A stretch of DNA of 64,000 bases. Source: Cristatella mucedo. Taxonomy: Eukaryota > Bryozoa > Phylactolaemata > Cristatellidae. Below, piece after piece: positions 23,101 through 33,740 of this stretch. Position 1 is the first letter of the stretch, and every line of letters starts with the position of its first letter. The position numbers and the translations under genes are program-made. The stretch spans positions 1 to 64,000 of the forward strand of contig WPIO01000373.1 of NCBI GenBank assembly GCA_009760855.2, given 5' to 3'. The notes beneath the pieces were generated by a model, which did not search any database, was not told the DNA's origin, and saw nothing but the letters and a program-made list of their open reading frames with translations.

Positions 23101-23309
23101 TTCATGTATTTACTGTATACAGCTGTATATAAATGCATTCATTTTTAGTAAATGAACAGCTACATTTATATAATTATTCATTTTAATAATACTTATTTAT
23201 TTATTTACGTAATAGCTCATGCTCGTAAAAATCACGGGGAGACTCTAACTATACTTCGGCTGGCGGCCCGATTATCGTAGCTGACACTAATGAGCAAGCC
23301 TTACTGGCG

Positions 23310-23700
23310 GCTTGATCATTACTAGATCCTCATCAAGCAGCGTATTGACTTCAAGGTTGTGTCCCTCACTTTCAGGTCGCTTCATGCTCTTGCTGCTTGA
23401 GCTCTGAACTTGAGCTCTGACCTTTTTGAGCTTCATCCCAATCTGGCTAGGCATCCTACCACCTGCTCGTGTGACTCAAGTGGTTTAACTGAGCGTCTAA
23501 CAAACGTCATCCTTTTGTCTAAGACCGTGCTTTTAGTCGTATGCTCCCAACGCCAGGAACTCACTTCGGACTGACTTCTTAGCAATCCCTGATAGGACTA
23601 CATTTAAAAAAAAGCTTGCAAACATCTTGTTTCTCTCAGCAATTGAGCCGTCCGTGTAAATTTTCCTCTGTATACTTATGTATGCCTAGTATCGCCAACC
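23310..23700 (+). mobile_element. Old LINE family 1 fragment in PLC-B intron 1
   Basis: Resembles the C-terminal coding part of family 1 ('cagcgtattgacttcaaggt', 'tcctaccacctgctcgtgtg', 'tgctcccaacgccaggaac'). Its 5' half is the homologue of the scrap at 18181-18372, which confirms that blocks A and B share intron 1. Confidence 0.6.
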
Positions 23701-24173
23701 AATTGAAATGCTACCTCTCCAGTATACATCAAGTGCACAGAAAGAGCTTTAGTTGTTGTAAAGCTTGTAGAGATGTCTTACAGTCGTGATTGATGTATAA
23801 TGCATCGCATTAACATTTGCCTCTTTTGTTTTTCCTGTGCCCGGCATTCACATTTAATGTATGCTGGTTCTGTTCTTACTCTCATTTAAGTCGCATGCTG
23901 CCAGGTCTTTGTGGCATATAATTTGCTTTATGTTTCCATTGTTTGGCGACCTGTTGCATCGCCTGCGGATAAGAAGGAGACAAGGCCGAATTCAGACAAT
24001 CGCCTCGATCCTTGGTGATTAATGAAAGCACGCATTTGTTGGAGAGCCCTTAGTCAATCAGACACGTTTGGACGGACAGACATCCGTCTCGCCCTTCTTC
24101 CTGGGCTGAATTATGAATGCGACCACCAGCGATAGAATCGGGCTTCAGTGCAGCTTAAAATGGATAAACATCC

Positions 24174-24290
24174 TTGGGTTGGCCCAGGGGTAAGGTGCTC
24201 GCCTTCAGCGACCAAGGTCGTGGGGGCTCGAGATCTGGTGCTAATGTTCAGAGCATGGATATGGATTAGGCTGTCTTTTGGCCCTATTTA
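24174..24290 (+). mobile_element. SINE family 1 (tRNA-derived head), diverged
   Basis: The head 'ttggcccaggggtaaggtgc' resembles a tRNA gene A box, and 'cgtgggggctcgagatc' resembles a B box. The spacing equals that in the better SINE copies at 34066 and 46946. The 3' tail is eroded. Confidence 0.55.
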
Positions 24291-25129
24291 CATATGAATT
24301 GTACGGATTCTCTATGAACGTAGACTCGTGGTATAAGGTGTAATGGACCGTTTTAAGGCAACGACAAATTGTAAGGCAAGGAGTCTTTCAAGCATTGATC
24401 AGCTGCCAAAGTCACCTATGCACACCTGAAAGCTCGCTCCTAAAAAACTGCCCTCAGCAGTATCGACGATTTACTCAACCAGGTACTCCCAGTCCTCCAC
24501 CAATCAGGTTGTCTTAGTCCTTGACCAATCAGGTATTCCTAGACCTCGACTATTCTAGAGCCAGCAAATCATCGAAAGGCACTTGAAGCAGCCAAGCCGC
24601 CCAAATGCCCACGCCCCCCCTAGTCAGGCTGGTCCAAGGGGCGTCTGTAGCCAGCTGCCCCTTTCCTCACACCCATGTACAAACTGACAAAGGGTGTGAG
24701 CAGATAAGAGAAGCATGTAACAGAAGCCACTGCAAGTACTTGTAAAAAATGGTGGCTTCTTTCTTGGATAGAGGTCACTGATCGCAAATGCCCAAGTAGC
24801 TTTGTTGTGACCCCACTTTCAAAGGCCTACACATGAAAGATTCTCTAATAGAAAAGGTCAGGAAAGGAAAGGAAGGAAGGCCGTAGAGTGAGGGGCGAGG
24901 GATCCATCGCATCGTACCGTGCAAAGCCAACTGAGCAGGATCGCCCTAGATTTCTCGCCCTGACTTAAACCCACATCGAGTAAGTCGCAAACACCAGGTT
25001 ACGGCCAGTATCGTGTGTCACCTTAAAATAGCCTGCACTGGAATCATTACGGTTAGCAGTGCTACTCGTTAAAAAATTAAAAATTACATTAAATACTCGC
25101 TGATTTAACAACCTGTTTTTTAAATCGAC
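24290..25129. other. Non-coding interval within the PLC-B intron
   Basis: I recognise no gene or repeat. GC content is higher than in flanking intron sequence, and the interval is absent from the other two PLC blocks, so it belongs to an insertion into block B. Confidence 0.4.
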
Positions 25130-25276
25130 AGAAGAGCCTTAAAGGCTATCACCACCGATTGCAGTGGCGATAAAGGGTCGCCCACAGCAGTACTAGAACC
25201 CATGACATTGGGATCGAGGCCGTGAAAAGCAACAGCCTTACCTAATGAGCCATCACGGCTCACCATTGAGCACCAC
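25130..25276 (-). mobile_element. SINE family 2 (tRNA-like head)
   Basis: On the minus strand the head reads 'gagccgtgatggctcattag' and continues with 'gtaaggctgttgcttttcac', 'tcatgggttctagtactg' (B-box position) and an end near 'aaggctcttctgtcg'. The same order of segments occurs at 59096-59245 on the plus strand, where the B box is a better match. Confidence 0.6.
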
Positions 25277-25639
25277 TGTAGCAAATATCCGTCAAAGTTT
25301 TCCTATTGTAAATAGGTGATTCAATCTAGTATAAGAACAGAGGAGAATTTGGTTTTTTTAGTCCACCACGAAGTGCTTGCCGTATTTAAACACTTGGCAA
25401 CCAAAACTATGGAGATAGAAACCCCATTTTCAACCGCTCACCATCGAAGTCAAAACCTATTTGTTGAATATCTAGCAGAGTTTCGTTTCTAAGGCGCGTT
25501 TGAGATTTTTGTTTGGTTGGTCGATTGTAGCATGAATAAGTGGAAAAATTAGCTCACGCGGATAATTGAACCCATTAACTACTAGCTTTGGTGAGGCTAG
25601 CACTCTTTAGCATCGTTCTGACGCACGAGATACACGGGT

Positions 25640-25926
25640 GTGTTTGTCACAGCATTTAGTGGGTCCTAGTGATTTTTCATGGGCTACTGCATGCTGACAC
25701 TGTGGATGCTGCCACTAACCATATTTGCATGTTGACCCTTTGCACGCCATCTCTGCCCATGTTATGCTTGTTTTCATTGAACATTCTACCAATTACCATT
25801 AAATAAACCTTCCTTTGCAGCAAATTCAAATTGCCTAGATGGAGATTTAGGTACTCTGAGGGGGCTATATAGACGTTTTATTATTATTCTTATAAATATT
25901 ATTATTATTATTATTATTATTATTAG
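25640..25926 (+). mobile_element. LINE family 1, 3' UTR and tail fragment
   Basis: Begins near 'cacagcatttagtgggtcct' (end of the coding region) and ends with a long interrupted ATT array at 25878-25926. Confidence 0.75.
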
Positions 25927-26156
25927 CATGGCACAGCATGGCAGCCCTGCAGCCAAAAGATCTGTCTCCCACCACCTTTAAGTGGTTTCTCTTCAGCTGC
26001 CACTACCACCATGGCCACAAATGATCTGAGAAACGTAGCTGCCTTTCATCCCGAACCAAGGAAGCAATTTACTACGGAGCCTCACTCTTGCAAATTAGAG
26101 CCGATTCCCCATCCGCCTTGCCATGCCGATCGATGCTGGACCATTCGATCACGCTT

Positions 26157-26228
26157 ATTAAGAGATTAAGTTCTCTGAGGTTGCTATTCAAATATTTTAC
26201 TGTTTCTATTATTATTATTATTATTGTT
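26157..26228 (+). mobile_element. LINE family 1, tail-only insertion
   Basis: Only 'agagattaagttctctgagg' and a decayed ATT tail remain. Confidence 0.6.
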
Positions 26229-26435
26229 ATAGAGATTCATCATGGATGGTAATGCAAAAGTCAATTCAGCATAATAAAGGACGTGAAATCTACATACAAT
26301 TTAGAACAGAAATGAGCATGCAAAGTCCATGTAAAACGACTAGTTCGCAAAGCTATTCCATAGCTTATATAGATTTCCATCAGTAGCTGCTCCAAGAGCT
26401 TAACAATTCTATTGAAGATTAGGATCTGCCTTTCA

Positions 26436-26632
26436 CGGTGAATGGTGCGAGCTTTAACGAGCTCTTTGGCTCTGCCTCAATTTGTTTCTCTTTTGGCTAG
26501 GCTACTGCAAAAAGCCAGTAGGACACTGCAGCTTGCAATTAATAAGGACGCAAGGCTAGTTTATAAATCTCATATGTTTCACCGTGTGTTTCTTTTATTG
26601 AATGAGCTTGGAAGCCTGCCGGTTGATCACAA
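26436..26632 (+). mobile_element. LINE family 2 fragment (5' piece of a nested composite)
   Basis: Corresponds to the segment encoding 'SSLVLSRLDYCNSLLAGLP...VEQRI' but degraded. The element continues after a minus-strand family 1 insertion at 27040-27198, and again after the family 1 copy that ends at 28293. Confidence 0.65.
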
Positions 26633-26636
26633 TTAT

Positions 26637-26990
26637 AATAATGATAATAATAAAACACTTGATGAACGGCGCCCAGAGATATCAGTATCTTTCTATTCAC
26701 TTTACATTTGCTGCAAAGGAATCACGATCGGATGGTTAGTAGTATTATGCTCAATAAACAACAAGATTAACTTGGCTAGAGTTGATATGTACGGGTCGGA
26801 ATGCAAGTGTGGTTAGTAGAGCATACGCAGTGTCAGCAAGCATAAGCACAAACAAGACGAATAACAGGGACCACTGAATGCTGCGATAAATACATGTGTT
26901 TTTTATTTCCTTTTAAATGTGGTCAAGTCAGAAGATGTCGTGACAGAAGTCGAGAGTGACTTTGAGGTTTTAGGAGCAATCGAATTAGGA
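26637..26990 (-). mobile_element. LINE family 1, truncated copy inserted in LINE family 2
   Basis: Starts with 'aataatgataataataaaac', the reverse complement of the tail, and covers the 3' UTR and a little coding sequence. It interrupts the LINE family 2 fragment on either side. Confidence 0.75.
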
Positions 26991-27039
26991 ATTGATCAAA
27001 GGCCACTGAGAAAACTTCTCAATCCCACACACAAATCCA

Positions 27040-27198
27040 GAAACGGCAACGACAACTGCTCTCCTACTGCCGGCCATGGCTCATCCTTTTCAGCGGTCCT
27101 GAGCTGCTACTTCTATGCTACTCACTACCTCAACTGCTCTCCTGACTCTGCTATCGTTATAACTTTCTCTTTTGTGTGTGAGACAAAGTCAGTAGGCT
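27040..27198 (+). mobile_element. LINE family 2, 3' region
   Basis: Matches 13740-13885 ('tcagcggtcctgagctgcta', 'caactgctctcctgactctg'). It is split at AGGCT (27194-27198) by a younger LINE family 1 copy and resumes at 28294-28350 with 'gctaccgaattcgtaccgaa'. Confidence 0.8.
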
Positions 27199-28293
27199 GA
27201 TGACACTCAGTTGTACCTTTGCTTTGATCCCTCCCAGCCTTCGAGCACCTCAAATTCTCTCAACTCACTTGCTGCATGCATTGATGACATCTGCACATGG
27301 ATGGCAGCAAATTTTCTAAAACTAAACGATGATAAAACTAACTTACTAGTTATGGGCAAACCCAGTGTGATTCGGAGATTGGAAAGGCTGACTTTCAAAA
27401 TTGGCTCTGCCAGCATATCTCCAGCTGAATCAGCTCGAAATCTAGGTGTCATATTCCAAAGCGACCTCTCGTTAGACGACCACATCAGCTCCACAGTCAA
27501 ATCTGCCTATTTTCAGCTTCATAACATTGCTAAAATTAGGCCTTGTTTAGATACGGATACCACGTCCAAGTTGGTCCATGCATTCGTGACATCACGTCTC
27601 GACTTCTGCAACTCACTGCTTACTGGCCTACCAGCATGTGCGATCAGGCGATTGCAGCTGGTGCAAAACTCTGCAGCTAGGCTTGTCTGTCGTGAGCGTC
27701 GCAGTTGCCACATTACTCCACTTCTCGCCGACCTGCACTGGCTACCAGTGAGGCAACGGATTGACTTCAAGGTTTTGTCCCTCACTTTTAGGTCCCTTCA
27801 TTCTATGGCTCCAGCCTATCTTTCAGATATACTACCCCATCAGGCCAAGCATGGTACCACCCGCTTTTCGGAATCCAACAGTCTGAAAATACCTCGTACA
27901 AACCTTAAATCCTTTGGAGACCGTGCATTCTGCTCGTATGCTCCCAAAGCCTGGAACTCCCTCCCGACCTGCGTCAGAACATCCCTGACCTGACCACATT
28001 TAAAAGAAACTTAAAAACACACCAATTTAGGACAGCATTTAGTGGGTCCCTGTGATTCGTCCTTGATGTGCTTATGTGTGCTGACACTGTGCATGCTGCC
28101 ACTAACCACATTTGCATGCTGACCCTGTGCATGTCACCCCTAACCATAATATTCATTTTGTTTGTTTTTCAAGCATGATTTTACTTACTATTCAATTGCA
28201 TATCATTTTGCTGCAAATGTAAAGCGCCTAGAAAGAGATTAAGTTCTCTGAGGGTGCTTTATCAAGTGCATTATTATTATTATTATTATTATT
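27199..28293 (+). mobile_element. LINE family 1, young 5'-truncated copy with target-site duplication
   Basis: Starts inside the YADD box region and runs to an (ATT)n tail. It is flanked by the 5-base repeat AGGCT at 27194-27198 and 28294-28298. The uninterrupted target is seen in intact LINE family 2 copies (for example near 13885). The coding part is open for 260 codons. Confidence 0.88.
27211..27993 (+). pseudogene. LINE family 1 RT C-terminal fragment
   Basis: 260 codons, collinear with residues from about 776 of the 1004-residue protein at 3423. It includes [31 protein letters not shown] and WLPVRQRIDFK, and reads on through the position where that copy has its premature stop. It ends in 'RTSLT' because of a one-base loss relative to the consensus near 27985. 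There is no promoter and no RT catalytic box, so it is not expected to be functional. Confidence 0.8.
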
Positions 28294-28350
28294 AGGCTAC
28301 CGAATTCGTACCGAAAGCCGCTCAGGCTGTAAGTGAGCTATAGAAAACTC
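28294..28350 (+). mobile_element. LINE family 2, terminal piece of the nested composite
   Basis: The sequence 'aggctaccgaattcgtaccg' to 'gagctatagaaaactcc' continues the family 2 3' region. It ends about 30 bases before the PLC-B exon. Confidence 0.75.
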
Positions 28351-28381
28351 CCGCAAGTTTGCCTTTGCATCACTTTTGTAG

Positions 28382-28510
28382 GTTTGACGGGTGCAACTTT
28401 TTCCTCTGTGAGAGTAAAACCGGCCTGCTTGGTTGCACAGATTTGTTTTGCCCTAAGAACGACTTGGTCACTTCGGGTTGCAAAAAAGGCACGAACGAAA
28501 GGGACGTCTG
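28382..28510 (+). pseudogene. PLC-B: orphan exon 2 of a pacifastin-like gene
   Basis: An open exon of 129 bases between a good acceptor ('cacttttgtag') and donor (TG/GTAAGG), in the same phases as PLC-A and PLC-C exon 2. It encodes 'FDGCNFFLCESKTGLLGC' and the linker 'GCKKGTNERDV'. The third Cys of the module is replaced by Phe, which would remove one disulfide. Exon 1 and the promoter are absent from block B and I found no exon 3 downstream, although intron 2 is recognisable to about 29040. Most likely a gene fragment. The lack of stops and the preserved splice sites leave room for use as a cassette exon by a neighbour, which I consider unlikely. Confidence 0.72.
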
Positions 28511-29774
28511 GTAAGGACAACTCTTCTATTGCAGTTCTGCTACCCGCGTTTCGTTAGTCAGGAAAGTTGCTGCAAATTTTCATTTTTGTATTTGACATAG
28601 TGATTTTCATTATACTTTCGACGTTAGCTGAAGGAAGATTACTTTGGTGCCAGTCAGACACAAGTAGTAGCTTAAGGTACCCTTAGTGGTGGCACTGTGA
28701 TCACTAAAATGACATTCGATGCATTGCTTGAGCCGTGTCTATCATGCGGTAGATAAAATCTTAATCTCCTCAAGATAAGATAGGTGTGAACGGTGCCTAA
28801 ATCCGTAGAACTTTGCAGATATTAGGTGCTAAAGTAGCGAATGCATTGGAAGTCTTACGAGGGAGCGTCCACATTGGTCAGACCTAAGAAATCGAATGTA
28901 CACTAGAGTCATGGCTGCAAGAACCTAGGCTCATGACTTGAATAATCAAAAATTCTAGCATAAAAAGGCCCAACGTAGACGACAAGAGATTAGTTACTTA
29001 GCTGAAATATTTAAGAGCGTGAAGCTGCCACTGTACTTGATTAGAGTTACTGAACAAAGGAACATTACGTAGTAGATTAGAGACTTTCTCTAGCTGTATA
29101 ATGACTTGCAAATGCTAGGTTAGAAGAGTGTAAAGCCCAGTACCACAGAAGATATATGGCCTTGATAGAAGTACCCAAACAAACAGATTTTTAGTGTAAA
29201 GAGCTTAAAGTTGTGTGTAAGTGCCATGCGAATAGTAAGAAAAGTTTGCATCGATCTTTATTTAGCACTGATTAAAATAATCAAAGCATGAGACCATCGT
29301 CGATCAATATTTCACATTTACATAAAAGGGAAGCTGTAAGTTCACCCAATATGCAAAACGGTCAAGGAGCCCCTTAAAAGCAGTATACACAGATGTTCAG
29401 TCATACTGGAAATTATTTAACTACGCTTCTAGAGAGTTTGGTTGTATGGTCTCTTCTAAAGAAGAGAGCCACTGGTCAATGGTGGCTGTGGGATAAAAAG
29501 GCATTTCTGGGGTGCTATGACTCTGCGACCTTAGTACCAATGACTTGACCTGAAGTTAACTCTTAGAGATTCTTTAGACATTCCAATAACAATTTCTTAT
29601 AAAGCTTTTCCGAAATTCATTGTATTTACTTTTTTATTAACTGACGTGGCTGTGTTATTAGGAAAATACAGATAGTCTCGCTCGAAGAGCTAGGGCTAAT
29701 AGATTACACTTGATTACTTGGAAAGCTCAACACCATTTGCGAAAGAGCTAAACATGTAATGCAACTATGTAATT
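28511..29774. other. PLC-B intron 2 remnant, then non-coding sequence
   Basis: Bases 28511-29040 align with PLC-A intron 2 (18508-19010), for example 'gacatagtgattttcattat' and 'gagcgtgaagctgccactgt'. From 29040 to 29774 I recognise nothing; an exon 3 was searched for by its 'CN.HRC' coding pattern and not seen. Confidence 0.55.
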
Positions 29775-29986
29775 TATCTCCATCTCTGACTCCACAAAGT
29801 CATAAAGGCCATGTGGGCGTTACGCAGGAGAGTTTTGTATAGTGAACTCACAGCCTGAGCGGATTTCGCTATGCATTCGGTAGCCAACAGACTTCGTCTC
29901 ACGCAACAAAGAGAAAGTGGGAAGCATTGCAGAGTCAGGAGAGCAGTTGAAGTAGTGAGTAGGATGGAATTAGTAGCTCAAGACCA
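29775..29986 (-). mobile_element. LINE family 2, 3' fragment
   Basis: The reverse complement of the family 2 3' end: 'gactccacaaagtcataaag', 'cggtagccaacagacttcgt' and 'ggagagcagttgaagtagtg'. It abuts the 3' end of the R2-like relic. Confidence 0.8.
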
Positions 29987-29989
29987 CAT

Positions 29990-31975
29990 TTGCATCAAGG
30001 CACCGCTCGTTACCCGGGTACAAAGACCTGAGTGCTCCAACGACAAATGGTAGGACGGATGTTGATACCCGACCCTGGGATCAGAAGTCCTCTGCTGAGC
30101 TCGCGTATTTCGTGACCTTCCGATACGCGGCTTTCCCCAAGTCATCCTCGTCGGCGATCTTGAACTCGGCCCTGCAGAATCACGTGGTGCATCGTAGCTT
30201 CCTCCGACACTTCCGTGCCTCGGCTGAGAGCGATCTGGAGCCATCTTGGTTGCCACATGGCACGCTGCTGAGACAACAGCAGCTGAGGAACAGGGGGGGT
30301 TGATCGCTAGCTTTGCCAGGTATAGCCGGCATCTTGAGGGCATCGAAACAGTGAGATCCGGGGAGCAGAGCGTCCGGGAAGCCTAGTTGGCTCACAAGAT
30401 TCTCAAGCATTCTCCCAGAGTCGCACCCTATCCAGCCTACCAGCCGTCGGCGGAGTGAATGGTAAGTTTTGGGAGGCAGCAGGCTGTCCTGCCCAAGCCT
30501 ATATTAGCAGTGTCAGTTGCACGAGCAGCCGGGCTGGCATCATTCTCACTCGGCACAATTAATTATGTCTGGGTAGTAAGAACGTCCACAAGGCAAGCGG
30601 CTTCTACCAAGGGGAGAGGAAACCAGCGCCCAGTGAGTGCATTGATGACCCTCGTATGAGTCAGACACGCCTTCTCAATGTCTGCCTTGGGATGCCGAGG
30701 CCCTGAGGGGCGCCCAGGTGTATGAAAGCTTAGCCATCGGACAGGCTTCCAGGGCCATTCCAACGGGCGGTTACCGTCACACGGCGCTTGCAGAGCTAAC
30801 ACAGGGAGCAACATTTCTCCGGACAGAAGTGTAGTCCAAGAGTCTTGGCCGCCTCATCTGCTGCAAAGACGAGTTCCTGCAGTTCACACAGCGACGACGA
30901 GAAGAGCACCAGCTCGTCGGCGAGAGGTCAGGGGATGAGGCATGAGTCGCCCATCCGGAAGCCTGAAGCTTGGCGCGCCAGGATTGACCTCATGATCGGT
31001 TGCATGGTCAAGTCAAGCAGAATGGGTAAAAGTGGATCGCCCTGCCGCACGCCTGCTGGTGTGGCGCGAGGTTTATTTCGCTCACGTGCAGCATTTTCGA
31101 TGTATCTGTGTATAACCACTACACAAACCCGCATCTGTGTATAACCGCTACACAAAGCTGCAGCACGCCCACCCTGCTGCTGTGCAGGTCGCCCTTGAGC
31201 GTCGACTGCTTTACGCTTTCAAACACGTTCTGTAGGTCCAGGAAGGCTGCAAACAGCGACCGACTGTCGGAACGGTTATCGTTGGTCGTTCTAAAGGCGG
31301 CCCTGACCAGAACGACGGATCGAGGCAGCTCTAGACGCCCGGTAGAAAGCCCGTCAGCTGCCTAGAGAGTCATCCACCAGAGCGTAGGTGATCTACAAGT
31401 CTAGCAGTCAAGGCCCTCGACGTGAGTTTGTAGACCATCGGGAGGAGTGCGATAGGCCTGAAGTTACCAGGCAGTGTGGTGTCTCCTCGCTTGTGTAGTA
31501 GGACGGTTGAGCCAACCTTCCATGAGGAAGGAACGTCTTGAAAGTGTAGGAAGACATGTATGACAGCCGCGACTAGTCTGCAGCCTGGGTTGAGAGCCAG
31601 AAAGTGCCTGTATTCGCGGCGGCCAGCGGTCCCCCCCCCCGGTGACTTGTTGTGCGCCCGAACTAGGCGTGAGGCCTGTTCATCTTCCGAGAACGGTAGC
31701 AGGAGCTGGCCATCATCCTGGTCCGTCCTCCGCAGCACGTGGTGAAGCCCGGTATCAACCTCAGTATCGACGACGTTGCGGCACATTGCCTCGTCCGACC
31801 CGAACGCTCGGTAAGCCTCCAGGTCACCCTGGTAGGTTGTCTTCCTGCCGGTCGGAGTATAACCCGTAGGGCTCAGGCCTCGCCGGTGGGACCGGTAGAG
31901 CCTCTGCAAGATGGGGGCGGCTCTACAGGGCAGGAGGGCTGTCTCGGAATGGCGCTGCCATTCTCAGAGGATATA
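29990..31975 (-). mobile_element. R2/NeSL-like non-LTR retrotransposon relic
   Basis: Read on the minus strand, pieces of one protein appear in order but in different frames. First comes the RT N-terminal part with 'LLHKRGDTTLPGNFRPIALL' (about 31440-31500). Then come 'LDLQNVFESV' (about 31210-31245) and 'GVRQGDPLLP' with 'LADELVLF' in place of the usual YADD (about 30900-31080). Near 30000-30190 a C-terminal segment reads 'FKIADEDDLGKAAYRKVTKY' and then 'VVGALRSLYPGNERCL'. The latter resembles the C-terminal region of LINEs with a restriction-enzyme-like endonuclease. Stops and frameshifts make it inactive. GC content is well above the flanks. Confidence 0.68.
31370..31909 (-). pseudogene. 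R2/NeSL-like RT, N-terminal part
   Basis: 179 open codons. The second half is the start of the RT domain: 'FQDVPSSWKVGSTVLLHKRG' leads into NFRPIALLPMVYKL and 'ALTARLVDHL', a typical RT motif 1-2 arrangement for REL-type LINEs. The first half ('EYRHFLALNPGC' upstream) is the pre-RT region. The frame is lost at the end; downstream motifs continue in other frames. A non-functional relic. Confidence 0.7.
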
Positions 31976-31997
31976 TATATATATATATATATATATT
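31970..31997. repeat. (TA)n microsatellite at a SINE 3' end
   Basis: A short TA array that immediately follows, in the sense direction, the SINE at 31998-32122. Confidence 0.9.
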
Positions 31998-32122
31998 AAT
32001 TTGTACAGCACCCCAAGGGAACTTAATATTTATTCAGGCGCTTCACATATGCCTCGGAGTTCGAACCCATGACCTCTGCCAGACCTTGGTTGGGCGCGCA
32101 CCTTAACCAGAGGATCCGTGGT
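31998..32122 (-). mobile_element. SINE family 1 (tRNA-derived)
   Basis: On the minus strand the head reads 'tcctctggttaaggtgcgcg' (A-box region) and then 'gggttcgaactccgaggc', a near-perfect RNA polymerase III B box. The tail 'gaagcgcctgaataaatatt' leads into 'cttggggtgctgtacaaat' and TA repeats. It is inserted beside the R2-like relic. Confidence 0.75.
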
Positions 32123-32660
32123 GTTGTAGACCCATGAGTCCGTCCGACGGCAGGCAGCTCAGCGGCCACCATATTTGAGTTCTGAGCGGGCCGTGGCGAG
32201 CCAGTCAGAGGACAGGTTGCCGATGAGGCGACTGAGGTCTGTCTTTGTGCCCTCGCAAGCTCAGGCAGCAAACCGAGGCCGCCGCCAGTCAATGAATTCG
32301 CGCCCTGTGTCCTGGTCGGCGTGGGCGGTGCGCCGCAGCTGCGGCTGGAGTGCCTCGATGAGCCCATGTCTTCATCGGATGGTGTGGTAGCCACGTCCGC
32401 GGCAGCGGTGGTGAAAGGGGCCGAAGCGGATGCGTCACCAAGGTCAAACTCTTCTAATGCAACACATGCGGCTGACAGTGTCGCCGCTCGTTGAAGTGCC
32501 GAGGAAATAGACGTATGGACTGGTGCCATCTTTTTGGGCGTGATGGCGCTGGAGCATAAATCTAGAAAGCTTCGAGACACTTCCGGACGACACTTGAAGC
32601 AAGCACACGAAGCACTCGAAGGCAGCAACCCTGCCATGTCTGAGGTGAGCCTGTGCTGCT
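32123..32660 (-). other. GC-rich segment, possible 5' part of the R2-like element
   Basis: The minus strand is open for much of this stretch, rich in Ala, Ser, Thr and Pro, with no domain that I can name. It may be the N-terminal or 5' UTR region of the R2/NeSL-like relic, separated by the SINE insertion. The link rests on position and base composition only. Confidence 0.35.
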
Positions 32661-33479
32661 ACAGCCTAGTGTTCGGTCAGCCAAACAAGCCAGATGCAGC
32701 ACCCCCAGGCATCTTACGACATCAGCCCGTCAAAACGAAGTTAAGGGACACTGTGGTTCAGGGCATACAGAGGCCCATGGCTAATTTTATTTAGCTCTGG
32801 ATGCTGCTGAACCGTGCTGAGAGCCTTATCTTACTTCGCCAATGAACTTTTCTGCTTGCCCACTTGATTGCTCGCCGACCTTTTGTTCTGGATGACTGTC
32901 AGCACGAATGACCACATAAACTGTGTACGGCTCACCAAAGACAAGCCTAGCTGCAGAGGTTTTTATCAACCATAATCACCCGATCTCCCTGGTGTTCGTT
33001 GTTAATTAACAGGTAAGACTATAATGTACGTACAAGCGTCCGCCGTTCAAGTTACATCTCGGTGCAGCGACCAGTATAAGCCGGCTAGTGGTCTTAGGCG
33101 TAATTCCTCTGAGTTCAGCCGGGTTTCTCAAGCACTGAGCAAACTTCACCAGAGCGCCCCAACGCTCACGTGTCCATCGTGGCATTTAGAACGTCCTTCA
33201 TCCAGCGGTTCCCCTCATCGGGAGAGCCGTGAGCAGGCCTCTGGCCGAACATCTAGATCCGTGCCCCCTTTCGACGCCCTCAGCACGAACCCTGTCCGGC
33301 ATCAGCGGCGCTCCGTCGGGCCCGCATTTCTCGTCCGTCGGTTTCGCTCACGTGTGTCACACCCGTAGCCCTTTTCCTGTAAAGGCTCTTGTTTGATGCC
33401 TAGCAGTAAGTCCCCTCAGTTCTGGGTGCAGGGACATGTTGGGTCTATTCACAATATTACAGCAATTACTGCCACTTTT
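32661..33479. other. Unassigned interval, GC-rich at 33020-33370
   Basis: No repeat or gene is recognised. Bases 33020-33370 have high GC and an open frame of 114 codons rich in Ser, Arg and Pro on the plus strand, but no domain. It could be further 5' sequence of the R2-like relic or part of another unknown element. Confidence 0.35.
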
Positions 33480-33740
33480 ATATAATAATAAAAACAATAA
33501 TACACTTAATAAATCGCCCTCTGAGAGCTCAATCTCTTTCAAGGCCCTTAGCACTTGCTGCAAAGGAAGCACTATCTAATGGTTAGTGGTAGCGAGCTTA
33601 TTAACAAGAATAACACGGTTTGGGGTGACCCGCACAGGGTCAGCATGCAAATGTGGTTAGTGGCAGCACGCACTGTGTCAGCAAGCATGAGAACATTAAG
33701 GATTAATCACGTAATTCTCCTAATTGCTGTGATAAATTGA
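33480..33740 (-). mobile_element. LINE family 1, 3' fragment
   Basis: The reverse complement of the tail and 3' UTR ('acacttaataaatcgccctc', 'gcagcacgcactgtgtcagc'), with AAT repeats at the left edge. Confidence 0.8.

Noticed and set aside
24174-24250. Possible functional tRNA gene
   Set aside because: Only A and B box-like motifs are present. Acceptor-stem pairing is missing and sister copies continue into the LINE-like tail, so it is a SINE head.
30112-31365. Plus-strand open frames of 60-99 codons
   Set aside because: Shadows of the GC-rich minus-strand R2/NeSL-like relic; the minus strand carries the RT motifs.
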